Origin: Streptococcus sp. HMSC072G04
Lineage (GTDB): Bacteria > Bacillota > Bacilli > Lactobacillales > Streptococcaceae
DNA length: 64,000 bases
Direction of reading: 5' to 3'
Assembly (NCBI RefSeq): GCF_001813295.1
Contig: NZ_KV812016.1
Span: 272,383 to 336,382, forward strand
Shown: positions 53,655 to 63,548 of the stretch, piece after piece
Position numbering within the stretch: position 1 is the stretch's first letter
Layout: each line of letters opens with the position of its first letter
The notes under the pieces: model-generated
Database searches by the model: none
What the model saw: only the letters and a program-made list of their open reading frames with translations
What the model was told of the DNA's origin: nothing
Translations under genes and position numbers: made by a program

Positions 53655-54515
53655 ATGATTACATTAAAATCACAACGTGAAATTGAAGCCATGGATCGTG
53701 CGGGAGATTTCCTTGCCAGCATCCATATTGGATTGCGTGACTTGATCAAGCCAGGGCTTGACCTTTGGGAAGTAGAAGAATATGTCCGTCGTCGCTGTAA
53801 AGAAGCCAATGTCTTGCCGCTTCAGATCGGTGTAGAAGGCAGTCTCATGGATTATCCTTATGCGACTTGCTGTGGTTTGAATGACGAAGTAGCCCATGCT
53901 TTTCCACGTCATGTCATTCTCAAAGATGGTGATCTCCTCAAGGTAGACATGGTCTTGTCAGAACCGCTTGATAAATCTGTTTTGGATGTATCGAAATTAG
54001 ATTTTGATAATGTAGCCCAAGTGAAGAAATACACTGAGTCTTATAGTGGTGGCTTGGCGGACTCTTGCTGGGCTTATGCGGTGGGAAATGTTTCGCAAGA
54101 AGTCAAAGATTTGATGGACGTGACCAAAGAATGTCTCTATAAGGGAATTGAAAAAGCGGTCGTAGGTAATCGCTTGGGAGATATTGGCGCAGCGATTCAA
54201 GAGTATGCGGAAAGCAAGGGCTATGGCGTTGTGCGTGACTTGGTCGGACACGGTGTCGGGCCTACCATGCATGAAGAACCAATGGTCCCACATTATGGTC
54301 GTGCTGGACGCGGTCTTCGCTTACGTGAAGGGATGGTCTTGACTATTGAGCCAATGATCAATACCGGTACTTGGGAGATTGATACAGATATGGAAACTGG
54401 TTGGGCCCATAAGACCCTCGACGGTGGACTTTCTTGTCAATACGAGCATCAATTTGTGATTACAAAAGATGGTCCAGTGATCTTGACTAGTCAAGGTGAA
54501 GAAGGAACATACTAA
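53655..54515 (+). CDS. map: Type I methionine aminopeptidase
   Basis: Removes the N-terminal methionine from new proteins. The 286-residue metallopeptidase has the metal ligands in KVDMV, GGLADSCW, GHGVGPTMHEEP, LTIEPMI and YEHQFV. It carries the insert of about 27 residues (SEPLDKSVLDVSKLDFDNVA) between the first metal ligands that is characteristic of streptococcal enzymes. GAAATGAGGAGAC precedes the ATG. Cotranscribed with spxR. Confidence 0.95.
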   Translation: MITLKSQREIEAMDRAGDFLASIHIGLRDLIKPGLDLWEVEEYVRRRCKEANVLPLQIGVEGSLMDYPYATCCGLNDEVAHAFPRHVILKDGDLLKVDMVLSEPLDKSVLDVSKLDFDNVAQVKKYTESYSGGLADSCWAYAVGNVSQEVKDLMDVTKECLYKGIEKAVVGNRLGDIGAAIQEYAESKGYGVVRDLVGHGVGPTMHEEPMVPHYGRAGRGLRLREGMVLTIEPMINTGTWEIDTDMETGWAHKTLDGGLSCQYEHQFVITKDGPVILTSQGEEGTY

Positions 54516-54598
54516 AAAATAGAGAGGAAAGAATGGAGCTGAAGGCTAGTGTCTGGTTTCGCTCTTTGCTCTTTTTTAGTAAAATGGGGAGGTGACGA

Positions 54599-55570
54599 AT
54601 GAAAAAGGTCCTACAAAAAGTACTGGAACAGCCATTTATAAAGGGCTTCGTGCGGTTTTATCAAAGTGCAGAGTCTGATATCACCAGCATTGCGGTGGCT
54701 TATTATTTGCTGATCTCCATTTTCCCTTTGATGCTGATTGCAGCCAATATTTTACCCTACTTTCATATTCGTCCCACTCAGATTCTATTAAGCTTACAAA
54801 AAATTTTGCCAGCCTCCTTATATCGAATAGTGGCACAGATGATTTCGAGTGTCTTGACCAAACCTTCGACAGGCTTACTGAGTTTCTCGATTATTTCTGC
54901 TTTGTGGATCTTCTCTCAGAGCATTGCCTACCTCCAAAAAGCCTATAACAAGAGTTATGGGGTGGAAAAAGAGCGTGGTATTATCTGGGGGCGACTCTTT
55001 AGCTTCCTGATCAGTTTTGCCTTGCAGGGCTTGTTTGGACTCTCGCTCATCCTTTCCATGTTTGGGAAAATGATCGTTCGCTATCTCTATCGGACCTTTT
55101 CATTTGATCGGACGATTTATGTGCGCTTACTGAATTTGACAGAGCCGACCATCTATCTCTTGCTTTTTGTTAGTCTGGTCTTGCTCTATTACACCCTTCC
55201 AAATGTCAAAATTCCGAAATTTAGATATGTATTGCCAGGGGCGACCTTTGTTGTTGCTGTCCTGTATGCGATCTTGAATATCTTTTGGAAATATGTGGAT
55301 CGTTATGTGAGTCATTTCTTAGATGCTCGTTTCTTCGGTTCGGTCGTCCTAGCGGTCATCATGTTCTGGTTTATCTTGGTGGCAAAAATCATGATTATTG
55401 GTTGTATTTTAAACGCCAGTATCCAATTTGCTAGAGAAGCAAAGTTCCAAACGCGCAGTGGAGAAATTGTCTCTAAGTTAAAATCAGAAGAAGTGGACTT
55501 TCGGCATAGAGAAGTTTCACAAAAATTAAAGCGTCGGTTACGCTTGATAAAAAAAGAAAAAACGGAATAA
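54599..55570 (+). CDS. YihY/BrkB family membrane protein
   Basis: A 323-residue protein with six membrane helices in the YihY/BrkB layout and a basic C-terminal tail. Members were once named ribonuclease BN in error. Function is unknown; a transport or lipid role is sometimes proposed. AGGTGA precedes the ATG. The 175-bp repeat begins two bases after its stop codon and supplies its terminator. Confidence 0.88.
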   Translation: MKKVLQKVLEQPFIKGFVRFYQSAESDITSIAVAYYLLISIFPLMLIAANILPYFHIRPTQILLSLQKILPASLYRIVAQMISSVLTKPSTGLLSFSIISALWIFSQSIAYLQKAYNKSYGVEKERGIIWGRLFSFLISFALQGLFGLSLILSMFGKMIVRYLYRTFSFDRTIYVRLLNLTEPTIYLLLFVSLVLLYYTLPNVKIPKFRYVLPGATFVVAVLYAILNIFWKYVDRYVSHFLDARFFGSVVLAVIMFWFILVAKIMIIGCILNASIQFAREAKFQTRSGEIVSKLKSEEVDFRHREVSQKLKRRLRLIKKEKTE

Positions 55571-55572
55571 GG

Positions 55573-55747
55573 GAGAGTGGGACAGAAATCGGTAATTCGT
55601 TAGAATTCGATTTCGTCGTCCCACCTCCGCACAGTTGAGTAGGGCTGTAAAAGCTGATGAAATCAGCGTAGTAGAGCCCACTCAACCACTGCGTCTTGCT
55701 CGACAATCCAAAAATAATTGAGAGGCTAGGACTTTTGTCCCAGCCTC
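55573..55747 (+). repeat. 175-bp three-hairpin repeat with terminal inverted repeats, full copy
   Basis: About 97% identical (5 differences by hand) to the inverted copy at 3371-3545. Hairpin 1 is GTGGGAC/GTCCCAC with inner GAAATCG/CGATTTC pairing, hairpin 2 is the GTTGAGT/ACTCAAC arm with inner GCTGAT/ATCAGC, and hairpin 3 is GAGGCTAGGAC/GTCCCAGCCTC followed by a T-run at 55747-55754. It sits exactly between the stop of the YihY gene and the marR promoter. Confidence 0.88.
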
Positions 55748-55768
55748 TTTTTTTCTTATCTATTTTTA

Positions 55769-55797
55769 TTGCATTTGCAACAAAAATGTGTTATGCT
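55769..55797 (+). promoter_or_regulatory. Promoter of the marR operon with overlapping palindrome
   Basis: TTGCAT (55769-55774) and TATGCT (55792-55797) are 17 nt apart. The -35 is part of the 12-bp palindrome TTGCATTTGCAA, a plausible operator for the MarR protein encoded next. Confidence 0.55.
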
Positions 55798-55823
55798 ATT
55801 GTCAATAGGAAAGGAGGAGTGAG

Positions 55824-56288
55824 ATGAGTATTTTGCGCGAGATTGGCATCATTGCGAGAGCACTGGATTCTATAGCAAATATTGAATTTCGAGATTTGGA
55901 TCTGGCGCGTGGTCAATACCTCTACCTGGTGCGAATTGCCGAGCAACCTGGAATGATTCAGGAAGAACTCTCTGAAGTCTTGAAAGTAGATCGATCCACC
56001 GTTGCAAGGTCTGTAAAAAAACTAGAAGAACGAGGACTGATTCAGCAGCGTCCAAGGGGTGAAAACCTTAAAATCAAGGAATGGGAATTAACTGAAAAAG
56101 GTAAGCAGATTTACCCCTTCATTTTAGGGGAGCATCTTTACTCTGAAAAAACTGCCTTAAAAGGATTTTCCAAAGAAGAAGTCGCACAGTTAGAGGAGTA
56201 TCTCATCCGAGTTCGTGAGAATATCACCTTGGATTGGGAGCTAGTCAAAAAAGGTCAAAAAAGAAATTATAGTGAGGTAAAGCAATGA
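55824..56288 (+). CDS. MarR family transcriptional regulator
   Basis: A 154-residue winged-helix regulator. The recognition helix lies in VDRSTVARSVKKLEERGLI and the wing in QRPRGENLKIKEWELT. MarR proteins usually repress their own operon and respond to small phenolic or oxidative ligands. AAAGGAGGAG precedes the ATG. It overlaps the next gene by 4 nt, so the B3/B4 protein is the likely regulated partner. The ligand is unknown. Confidence 0.88.
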   Translation: MSILREIGIIARALDSIANIEFRDLDLARGQYLYLVRIAEQPGMIQEELSEVLKVDRSTVARSVKKLEERGLIQQRPRGENLKIKEWELTEKGKQIYPFILGEHLYSEKTALKGFSKEEVAQLEEYLIRVRENITLDWELVKKGQKRNYSEVKQ

Positions 56289-56992
56289 AAGTGACAGTCG
56301 ATCAAGCATTTTGGGAATTATTTCCAACAGCTAGAATTACAGTGATGTCCTTGTATGGTATTGATAATACAGTAGATGAAGCCAAGGATCCTTATTTCAA
56401 AGAATTGTTGGACAAGGGTGCCAAGCGAGCATGGGAATTTATCGATGAAGAAAACTATACCCAGAGTGAATTTGTCCAAGAGTGGCGTCAGGCTTTTAGC
56501 AAGTTTAAAACAAAAAAAGGAGCCCGATCTTCCATCGAGGCGCTCTTAAAACGGGTTCATCAGGGACGTGAATTCTATCCGATTAATCCTTTGGTGGATC
56601 TTTACAATAGTGTTTCTATGGCTTATGCCCTTCCTTGTGGGGGAGAAGATATGGATAAATTGGTGGGTGGACTCTCTCTAGGACAAGCGAAAGGAGGCGA
56701 ACCTTTCTTTCCATTAGGTGCTGAAGAAGATGCTCCAGCTTTGGAAGGGGAGATTATCTACTACGACCAAGACGGAGCTGTTTGCCGTTGCTTGAATTGG
56801 CGTGAGGCACAAAGAACTATGTTAACAGAAGATACCAAGGACGCTATTTTAGTTATTGAAGCCATCAATGAGGAGCAGGCCAAACGGGCACAAACAGCTA
56901 TGCAGGAATTGAAAGATCTAGCCAAAGATTATTTTGGGGTTGCAGGCACCATCTATCAATTAAGTGCAGAGCATGCAAGTATAGAAGTTTAA
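56285..56992 (+). CDS. B3/B4 tRNA-binding domain protein
   Basis: A 235-residue stand-alone protein of the B3/B4 domain family, the fold used by phenylalanyl-tRNA synthetase beta chains to edit misacylated tRNA. NPLVDLYNSVSMAYALPCGGED is the characteristic motif, followed by GEPFFPLG and CRCLNWREAQRT. Its activity is not established; tRNA or free amino-acid editing is an inference. Translationally coupled to the MarR gene. Confidence 0.82.
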   Translation: MKVTVDQAFWELFPTARITVMSLYGIDNTVDEAKDPYFKELLDKGAKRAWEFIDEENYTQSEFVQEWRQAFSKFKTKKGARSSIEALLKRVHQGREFYPINPLVDLYNSVSMAYALPCGGEDMDKLVGGLSLGQAKGGEPFFPLGAEEDAPALEGEIIYYDQDGAVCRCLNWREAQRTMLTEDTKDAILVIEAINEEQAKRAQTAMQELKDLAKDYFGVAGTIYQLSAEHASIEV

Positions 56993-57000
56993 AAGAATAA

Positions 57001-57032
57001 GGCTGAAACAATCGTTTCAAGCCTTGTTTTTA
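57001..57032. terminator. Terminator between the B3/B4 gene and gtrA
   Basis: GGCTGAAAC/GTTTCAAGCC stem followed by TTGTTTTT; its 3' part overlaps the last codons of the convergent gtrA gene. Confidence 0.7.
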
Positions 57033-57460
57033 TTTTTAAAGACAAAGAGTTTACTAAATACGTAATTGAGGACTACAATGGCCACTTGTGCAAAGAGGGT
57101 TTCAATCAGATTGATTTGGCTCTTGTTATTGTGGACGAATTGCCCGATAATTCCTGGGAACTGCTTGACAAAGATTTCGGTCAAGGCCATGTCCAGTATA
57201 AAGGTCCCAGAGCGCGCAATTGCAAATCGGATCAAGCGCTGAAACCAGCCCTTTCTTTCTTGCTTAAAGACAATGGTATCGTTGGTCGCAAAGGCAAAGA
57301 GGATCCCGGCAATGTTTCCAATTGCGGTCGCTAATCGTTCATCACGAGACACATGATAGATGAAGAGGCGGGTTCCGACGGAAACAATGGTTGTGGCAAC
57401 TCCAAAAAAGAGATAGGACAAAATCTCATTATCAAAAAATTTTTTAATTAGTGTTTTCAT
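57017..57460 (-). CDS. GtrA family membrane protein
   Basis: A 147-residue protein with four membrane helices of the GtrA/DPMS family: YLFFGVATTIVSVGTRLFIY, ATNDTIVFK and VVLNYVFSKLFVFKNK are typical. GtrA proteins are thought to help flip undecaprenyl-phosphate sugars. No glycosyltransferase is adjacent; candidate partners in the window are the GtrB-like gene at 26258 and the GacI-like gene at 31645. The ribosome site is weak. Confidence 0.85.
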   Translation of the reverse strand: MKTLIKKFFDNEILSYLFFGVATTIVSVGTRLFIYHVSRDERLATAIGNIAGILFAFATNDTIVFKQERKGWFQRLIRFAIARSGTFILDMALTEIFVKQFPGIIGQFVHNNKSQINLIETLFAQVAIVVLNYVFSKLFVFKNKNKA

Positions 57461-57490
57461 AAATTCAGTCTACCATAAAACCTCAAAATA

Positions 57491-57499
57491 TGCTATACT
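57491..57499 (+). promoter_or_regulatory. Extended -10 promoter of queT
   Basis: TGCTATACT; the transcript would begin at about 57505, at the first riboswitch stem. Confidence 0.65.
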
Positions 57500-57504
57500 T
57501 GAAA

Positions 57505-57587
57505 GGTTGAAGAAATCAAACCTTCAACCCTTGGTGCTTAAGATCCTTTCGCCAAGCATATTACACGCGGAAAAACCGCTAAAGGAG
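57505..57587 (+). promoter_or_regulatory. preQ1-II riboswitch of queT
   Basis: A first hairpin GGTTGAA/TTCAACC (57505-57529) is followed by CTTGGTGCTTA, GCCAAGCATATTACACGCGG, a GCGG/CCGC hairpin and the ribosome site AAAGGAG. The conserved core matches the COG4708/preQ1-II class known from Streptococcus. Bound preQ1 would hide the ribosome site and reduce uptake of queuosine precursor. Confidence 0.92.
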
Positions 57588-57592
57588 AATAA

Positions 57593-58102
57593 ATGAAACA
57601 GTTAACTGCTCGTGATATGGCACAAATTGCCATTGTTGCTGCGATTTATATCGTATTGACCATTACCCCACCTCTCAACGCTATGGCCTACTATGGCTAT
57701 CAATTCCGTGTTTCGGAAATGATGAATTTCTTAGCTTTTTACAATAAGAAGTACTTGATTGCGGTGACGCTTGGTTGTATGATTGCTAACTTATTTAGTT
57801 TTGGATGGATCGATGTCTTTGTCGGTGGAGGTTCAACCTTTGTCTTCTTAGGACTTGGACTCATTCTATTTGGTCGATTCAAAAACAAGTTCTTGTTTGA
57901 CGGTCTTATTCGCTTGGACCATTTCTTGTTTGCGATTTTCTTTTCCATCTCCATGTTTACGATTGCCTTGGAACTTTATTACCTTCAAGGCCAACCATTC
58001 TTCTATAACTGGTTGACCATGGGATTGGGTGAATTTGCATCCTTGATTTTTGGAGCGATTGTGATCAATCAACTTTCTAAACGGATCGATTTTACAAAAT
58101 AA
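57593..58102 (+). CDS. queT: Queuosine precursor ECF transporter subunit QueT
   Basis: The substrate-binding (S) component for a queuosine precursor such as preQ1, 169 residues with about five to six helices (COG4708). ARDMAQIAIVAAIYIVLTI, YQFRVSEMMNFLAFY and FVGGGSTFVFLGLG are conserved. It uses the shared ECF energy module, as BioY in this window also does. Its leader is a preQ1-II riboswitch, which confirms the substrate class. Confidence 0.93.
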   Translation: MKQLTARDMAQIAIVAAIYIVLTITPPLNAMAYYGYQFRVSEMMNFLAFYNKKYLIAVTLGCMIANLFSFGWIDVFVGGGSTFVFLGLGLILFGRFKNKFLFDGLIRLDHFLFAIFFSISMFTIALELYYLQGQPFFYNWLTMGLGEFASLIFGAIVINQLSKRIDFTK

Positions 58103-58103
58103 G

Positions 58104-58129
58104 AAAAGGGAGCTTTGGCTCCTTTTTTT
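58104..58129 (+). terminator. Terminator of queT
   Basis: AAGGGAGC/GCTCCTT stem with a four-base loop and a run of seven T. Confidence 0.88.
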
Positions 58130-58172
58130 AATGCTAAGAATGCAGTAAATTCAAGGCTAAATTAAGATTTTA

Positions 58173-60146
<1,974 letters not shown>

Positions 60147-60155
60147 AGGATCTTT

Positions 60156-61118
60156 ATGGTAGAACGAATCAAAAAAGCCCGTTTAATTTATAATCCGACC
60201 TCTGGGCAAGAAATTATCAAGAAAAATATTGCGGAAGTCTTGGACGTACTTGAAGACGTGGGCTATGAAACCAGCGCTTATCAAACGACTCCAGAACCAT
60301 TTTCTGCCCAAAATGAAGCAGAAAGAGCCGCTAAAGCAGGCTTTGATTTAATCATTGCCGCTGGTGGAGATGGTACGATTAACGAAGTGGTCAATGGGGT
60401 TGCAGGTCTGGAAAATCGTCCGCAGATGGCCTTCATCCCGACCGGTACCACCAACGACTATGCGCGTGCCTTGAAGATCCCGATGGGAGATCCTGTGGCG
60501 GCTGCTCGCATTATTGAAAAAAATCAAACCATTCAGATGGATATTGGTCGTGCCTATGGTAGCAAGTATTTCATCAATATTGCTGCAGCAGGAACCATGA
60601 CAGAATTGACCTTCAGTGTTCCAAGCAGTGTTAAATCTCGCTTGGGTTACTTTGCCTATGTGGCTGAAGCAGCTAAAATGTTGCCACGAAACAAGGCTCG
60701 AAAGGTGCGGATTGAGCACGACAATGGTGTCTTTGAAGGGCCAGCGTCTATGATTTTTGTGGCTCTTACCAACTCCATTGCTGGTTTTGAAAGTGTCGCG
60801 CCAGATGCTAAGCTTGATGATGGGAACTTTACCTTGATTATCGTAAAAACTGCTAAGCTCTTTAACATGTTGTCCTTGATGATTCAAGCCATTAATGGGG
60901 GCAAACATGTGCACGATGAAAATGTAGAATATCTCAAGACCAAGAAGTTGACGATCGAAATGTTAGGAAAAAATGCTCAACCATTCCGCATCAATCTAGA
61001 TGGGGAGTACGGAGGAGATACTCCAGTTGAATTGGAAGTCTTCCATAACCACTTGGAATTCTTTGCAAATATTGATGAAATCAACAACGATGCTTTGGTT
61101 CACCCATCTGAAGAATAA
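60156..61118 (+). CDS. dagK: Diacylglycerol kinase family lipid kinase (DagK/YegS)
   Basis: A soluble ATP-dependent lipid kinase, 320 residues. ARLIYNPTSGQE at the N-terminus, the nucleotide loop AAGGDGTINEVVNG near residue 69, and PTGTTNDYARALKIP are signatures. In Gram-positive bacteria DgkB recycles the diacylglycerol released during lipoteichoic acid synthesis, which fits with the ltaS-like gene two genes away. AGAGGA precedes the ATG, 9 nt after ligA. Confidence 0.88.
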   Translation: MVERIKKARLIYNPTSGQEIIKKNIAEVLDVLEDVGYETSAYQTTPEPFSAQNEAERAAKAGFDLIIAAGGDGTINEVVNGVAGLENRPQMAFIPTGTTNDYARALKIPMGDPVAAARIIEKNQTIQMDIGRAYGSKYFINIAAAGTMTELTFSVPSSVKSRLGYFAYVAEAAKMLPRNKARKVRIEHDNGVFEGPASMIFVALTNSIAGFESVAPDAKLDDGNFTLIIVKTAKLFNMLSLMIQAINGGKHVHDENVEYLKTKKLTIEMLGKNAQPFRINLDGEYGGDTPVELEVFHNHLEFFANIDEINNDALVHPSEE

Positions 61119-61194
61119 AAACAAATAGTTGAGCCATGTACGTGTTTTACGAGGAATGGTTCCTTCGGTATTAAATTGGAAATAGGAAAATGTT

Positions 61195-63492
61195 ATGCGA
61201 CAATACCATGTAAAGCTTCATTTTCATAAGCAAAAAGGAAATTATTTTGCCTATGATATGTGGCAGTGGCAGGATCAAGTAGAAGGAAAATCAGTCTCTT
61301 TCTCCAAGTTGGATTATTTTGGAGTAGAGGGAAATCTGGTATACGAGAGTGAGGATGCCTTGAACCGGGGCCATGTCCTGGTTAAAGAAGGGGATTGGCT
61401 CACCAAGACCCGTGATTTTGAAATCGAACTCTTACCAGAAGGGCATGTTCGAGAAGTGTGGATTCTCGATGGAGACGATACAGTCTATTATTCTTTGCAA
61501 GCTGCTTTGACGAGTCATGCATACAGCCATCGTCAGCCTCATGCCTACGATATGGCGATGCGCCCTAGAGAGTTTGATGCTAAATGGGCGTATCAAGGAT
61601 GGCTCGGTCATCGGGAGGAAGAAGGGGAGCATTGCTTTAAACTATGGGCTCCTACTGCCAAGAAAGTTGAATTGTTGCTCTATCAATCTACAGACTTGGA
61701 TGCGCCTATTTGGAAGAGCATGCCAATGACACGTGGCAAACAAGAGTCTAGCTACCACCCAGAGAATACCCATGGTGTTTGGATTTTAGATTTTCTTGGA
61801 AATTTAAGTGGTATGGCCTATCAATATCGTGTGCATTTTGAACACCATACTCAAGTGACGCGCGATCCTTATAGTATTGCAACGACAGCGGACGGGATGC
61901 GCTCTGCCATTCTTTCGAGGGCAGATCGTCAGTTTGATTGGGGTCCTAAAAAAGGCGCTGATGCGACTCCTTGGCGCTTGGACAATCCTGGTCAAGCAGT
62001 GATTTATGAGATGCACCTTCGAGATTTGACCAAGTCACCGACTTCAGGTGTGGACGAGTCTTTACGTGGGACCTATCTGGGGGCTTGCCAAGAAGGAACC
62101 GTCAATAGCCATGGTGATGCAACTGCCTTTGATTATATTCGTCAGTTAGGGGTTAATGTCGTGCAACTGCAGCCCATCTCTGATCGCTTTAAACAGTACG
62201 ACGAAGAAGGCCAGGTGACCTATAATTGGGGCTACGACGTTCAGAATTATTCTGCACCAGAAACTAGCTTTTCAACGGATCCATCCAATCCGAAACAAAC
62301 CATGAAAGAGCTCAAAACCATGATCCGGGCTTATCATGAGGCAGGAATTTCTGTGGTCATGGATGTGGTCTACAATCATATCTATTCGACTGAACATGGT
62401 CCTTTCCAAAATACAGTACCAGATTATTATTACCGGATGGAGCCAGATGGTCGCTTCCAAAATGGGACAGGTGTCGGCAATGAAACGGCTAGTGAGCATG
62501 AAATGTACCGCAAGTACATGATTGATTCCCTCACGCACTGGGTCAAGGAGTACCAGATCGATGGCTTCCGCTTTGATTTGATGGGGATTCACGATGTAAG
62601 GACGATGAATGCTATTCGGGAGGCAATGGACGCTCTGGATCCTCGGATTCTTCTTTACGGAGAAGGTTGGGACATGGGAACAGGTCTCGCACCAGAGGAC
62701 AAGGCTAAGAAAGACAATGCAGCGCAATTGCCACGAATTGGTTTCTTTAATGATACGGAGCGCGATGCCATTAAAGGGGCTGAGGTTTATGGTTCCATCA
62801 AACGTGGATTTGTCAGCCGAAAATCGACGGAGAATATCGTTGCGCGTGCTGTTCTAGGTAGTGCAGAGCTTGGCAATTATTTAAGTCCCAATCAGGTCTT
62901 GAATTATGTGGAGGCTCATGATAATTATAATCTCTATGACTTGCTTCAGACCCTTCATCCGAATGAAGAAGTAGCAGGATTGGTCAAGCGCTCAGAGTTG
63001 GCTACGGCCATGAATCTGCTCTTTCAGGGCATGGCCTTTATGCAATTGGGTCAAGAGTTTATGCGGACCAAATTGGTAGCGACAGGTCCTGATGGAGAAA
63101 TCACACCTTTGGATCGTGAACGGGCCATGAATTCCTACAATGCTCCAGATTTTGTGAATCAGGTCAATTGGGATCTGGTCAGTCAGAACAAGGAATCAAT
63201 TGCCTATATCCGAAGCTTAATCGCCTTGAAGACAAGTCTTCCTTTCTTAGCGCTTGAAAGCTATGATAAAATCTACCAACAAATCTTTATTCAATCTGCA
63301 ACTGATACCAGTGGTCTTGTCATCTATGAACTTACAGGAAACAAGAAGTACTTGGTCATCTTCAACGCCAGCGGACTTCCATATTACCTCCAAAATTCAA
63401 ATAAATTGAAATTGATGGTTGGGAATAGTCGTCATAAACGACCATTCTACGTGGAGAATTTAACAGCTTCTGTTTTTGAAGTCCTAGACTAA
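61195..63492 (+). CDS. pulA: Type I pullulanase (GH13 debranching enzyme)
   Basis: Cleaves alpha-1,6 branches of pullulan, glycogen or maltodextrin. The 765-residue protein has no signal peptide, so it acts inside the cell. The central GH13 domain shows YNWGYDVQNYSAPE (type I signature), DVVYNH, the nucleophile in GFRFDLMGIHD, the acid/base in LYGEGWDMG, and VEAHDNYNLYD. Flanking N-terminal carbohydrate-binding-like and C-terminal beta domains are present. It is distinct from the large cell-wall SpuA pullulanase. Confidence 0.92.
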   Translation: MRQYHVKLHFHKQKGNYFAYDMWQWQDQVEGKSVSFSKLDYFGVEGNLVYESEDALNRGHVLVKEGDWLTKTRDFEIELLPEGHVREVWILDGDDTVYYSLQAALTSHAYSHRQPHAYDMAMRPREFDAKWAYQGWLGHREEEGEHCFKLWAPTAKKVELLLYQSTDLDAPIWKSMPMTRGKQESSYHPENTHGVWILDFLGNLSGMAYQYRVHFEHHTQVTRDPYSIATTADGMRSAILSRADRQFDWGPKKGADATPWRLDNPGQAVIYEMHLRDLTKSPTSGVDESLRGTYLGACQEGTVNSHGDATAFDYIRQLGVNVVQLQPISDRFKQYDEEGQVTYNWGYDVQNYSAPETSFSTDPSNPKQTMKELKTMIRAYHEAGISVVMDVVYNHIYSTEHGPFQNTVPDYYYRMEPDGRFQNGTGVGNETASEHEMYRKYMIDSLTHWVKEYQIDGFRFDLMGIHDVRTMNAIREAMDALDPRILLYGEGWDMGTGLAPEDKAKKDNAAQLPRIGFFNDTERDAIKGAEVYGSIKRGFVSRKSTENIVARAVLGSAELGNYLSPNQVLNYVEAHDNYNLYDLLQTLHPNEEVAGLVKRSELATAMNLLFQGMAFMQLGQEFMRTKLVATGPDGEITPLDRERAMNSYNAPDFVNQVNWDLVSQNKESIAYIRSLIALKTSLPFLALESYDKIYQQIFIQSATDTSGLVIYELTGNKKYLVIFNASGLPYYLQNSNKLKLMVGNSRHKRPFYVENLTASVFEVLD

Positions 63493-63514
63493 GTTCTTTT
63501 TAAAGAAATCGTAA

Positions 63515-63548
63515 AATCCCTGAGTTTTTAAACTCAGGGATTCTTTTT
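63515..63548. terminator. Bidirectional terminator between pulA and the ltaS-like gene
   Basis: AATCCCTGAGTTT/AAACTCAGGGATT, a perfect 13-bp stem with a two-base loop and T tail; it ends against the stop codon of the convergent gene. Confidence 0.9.
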
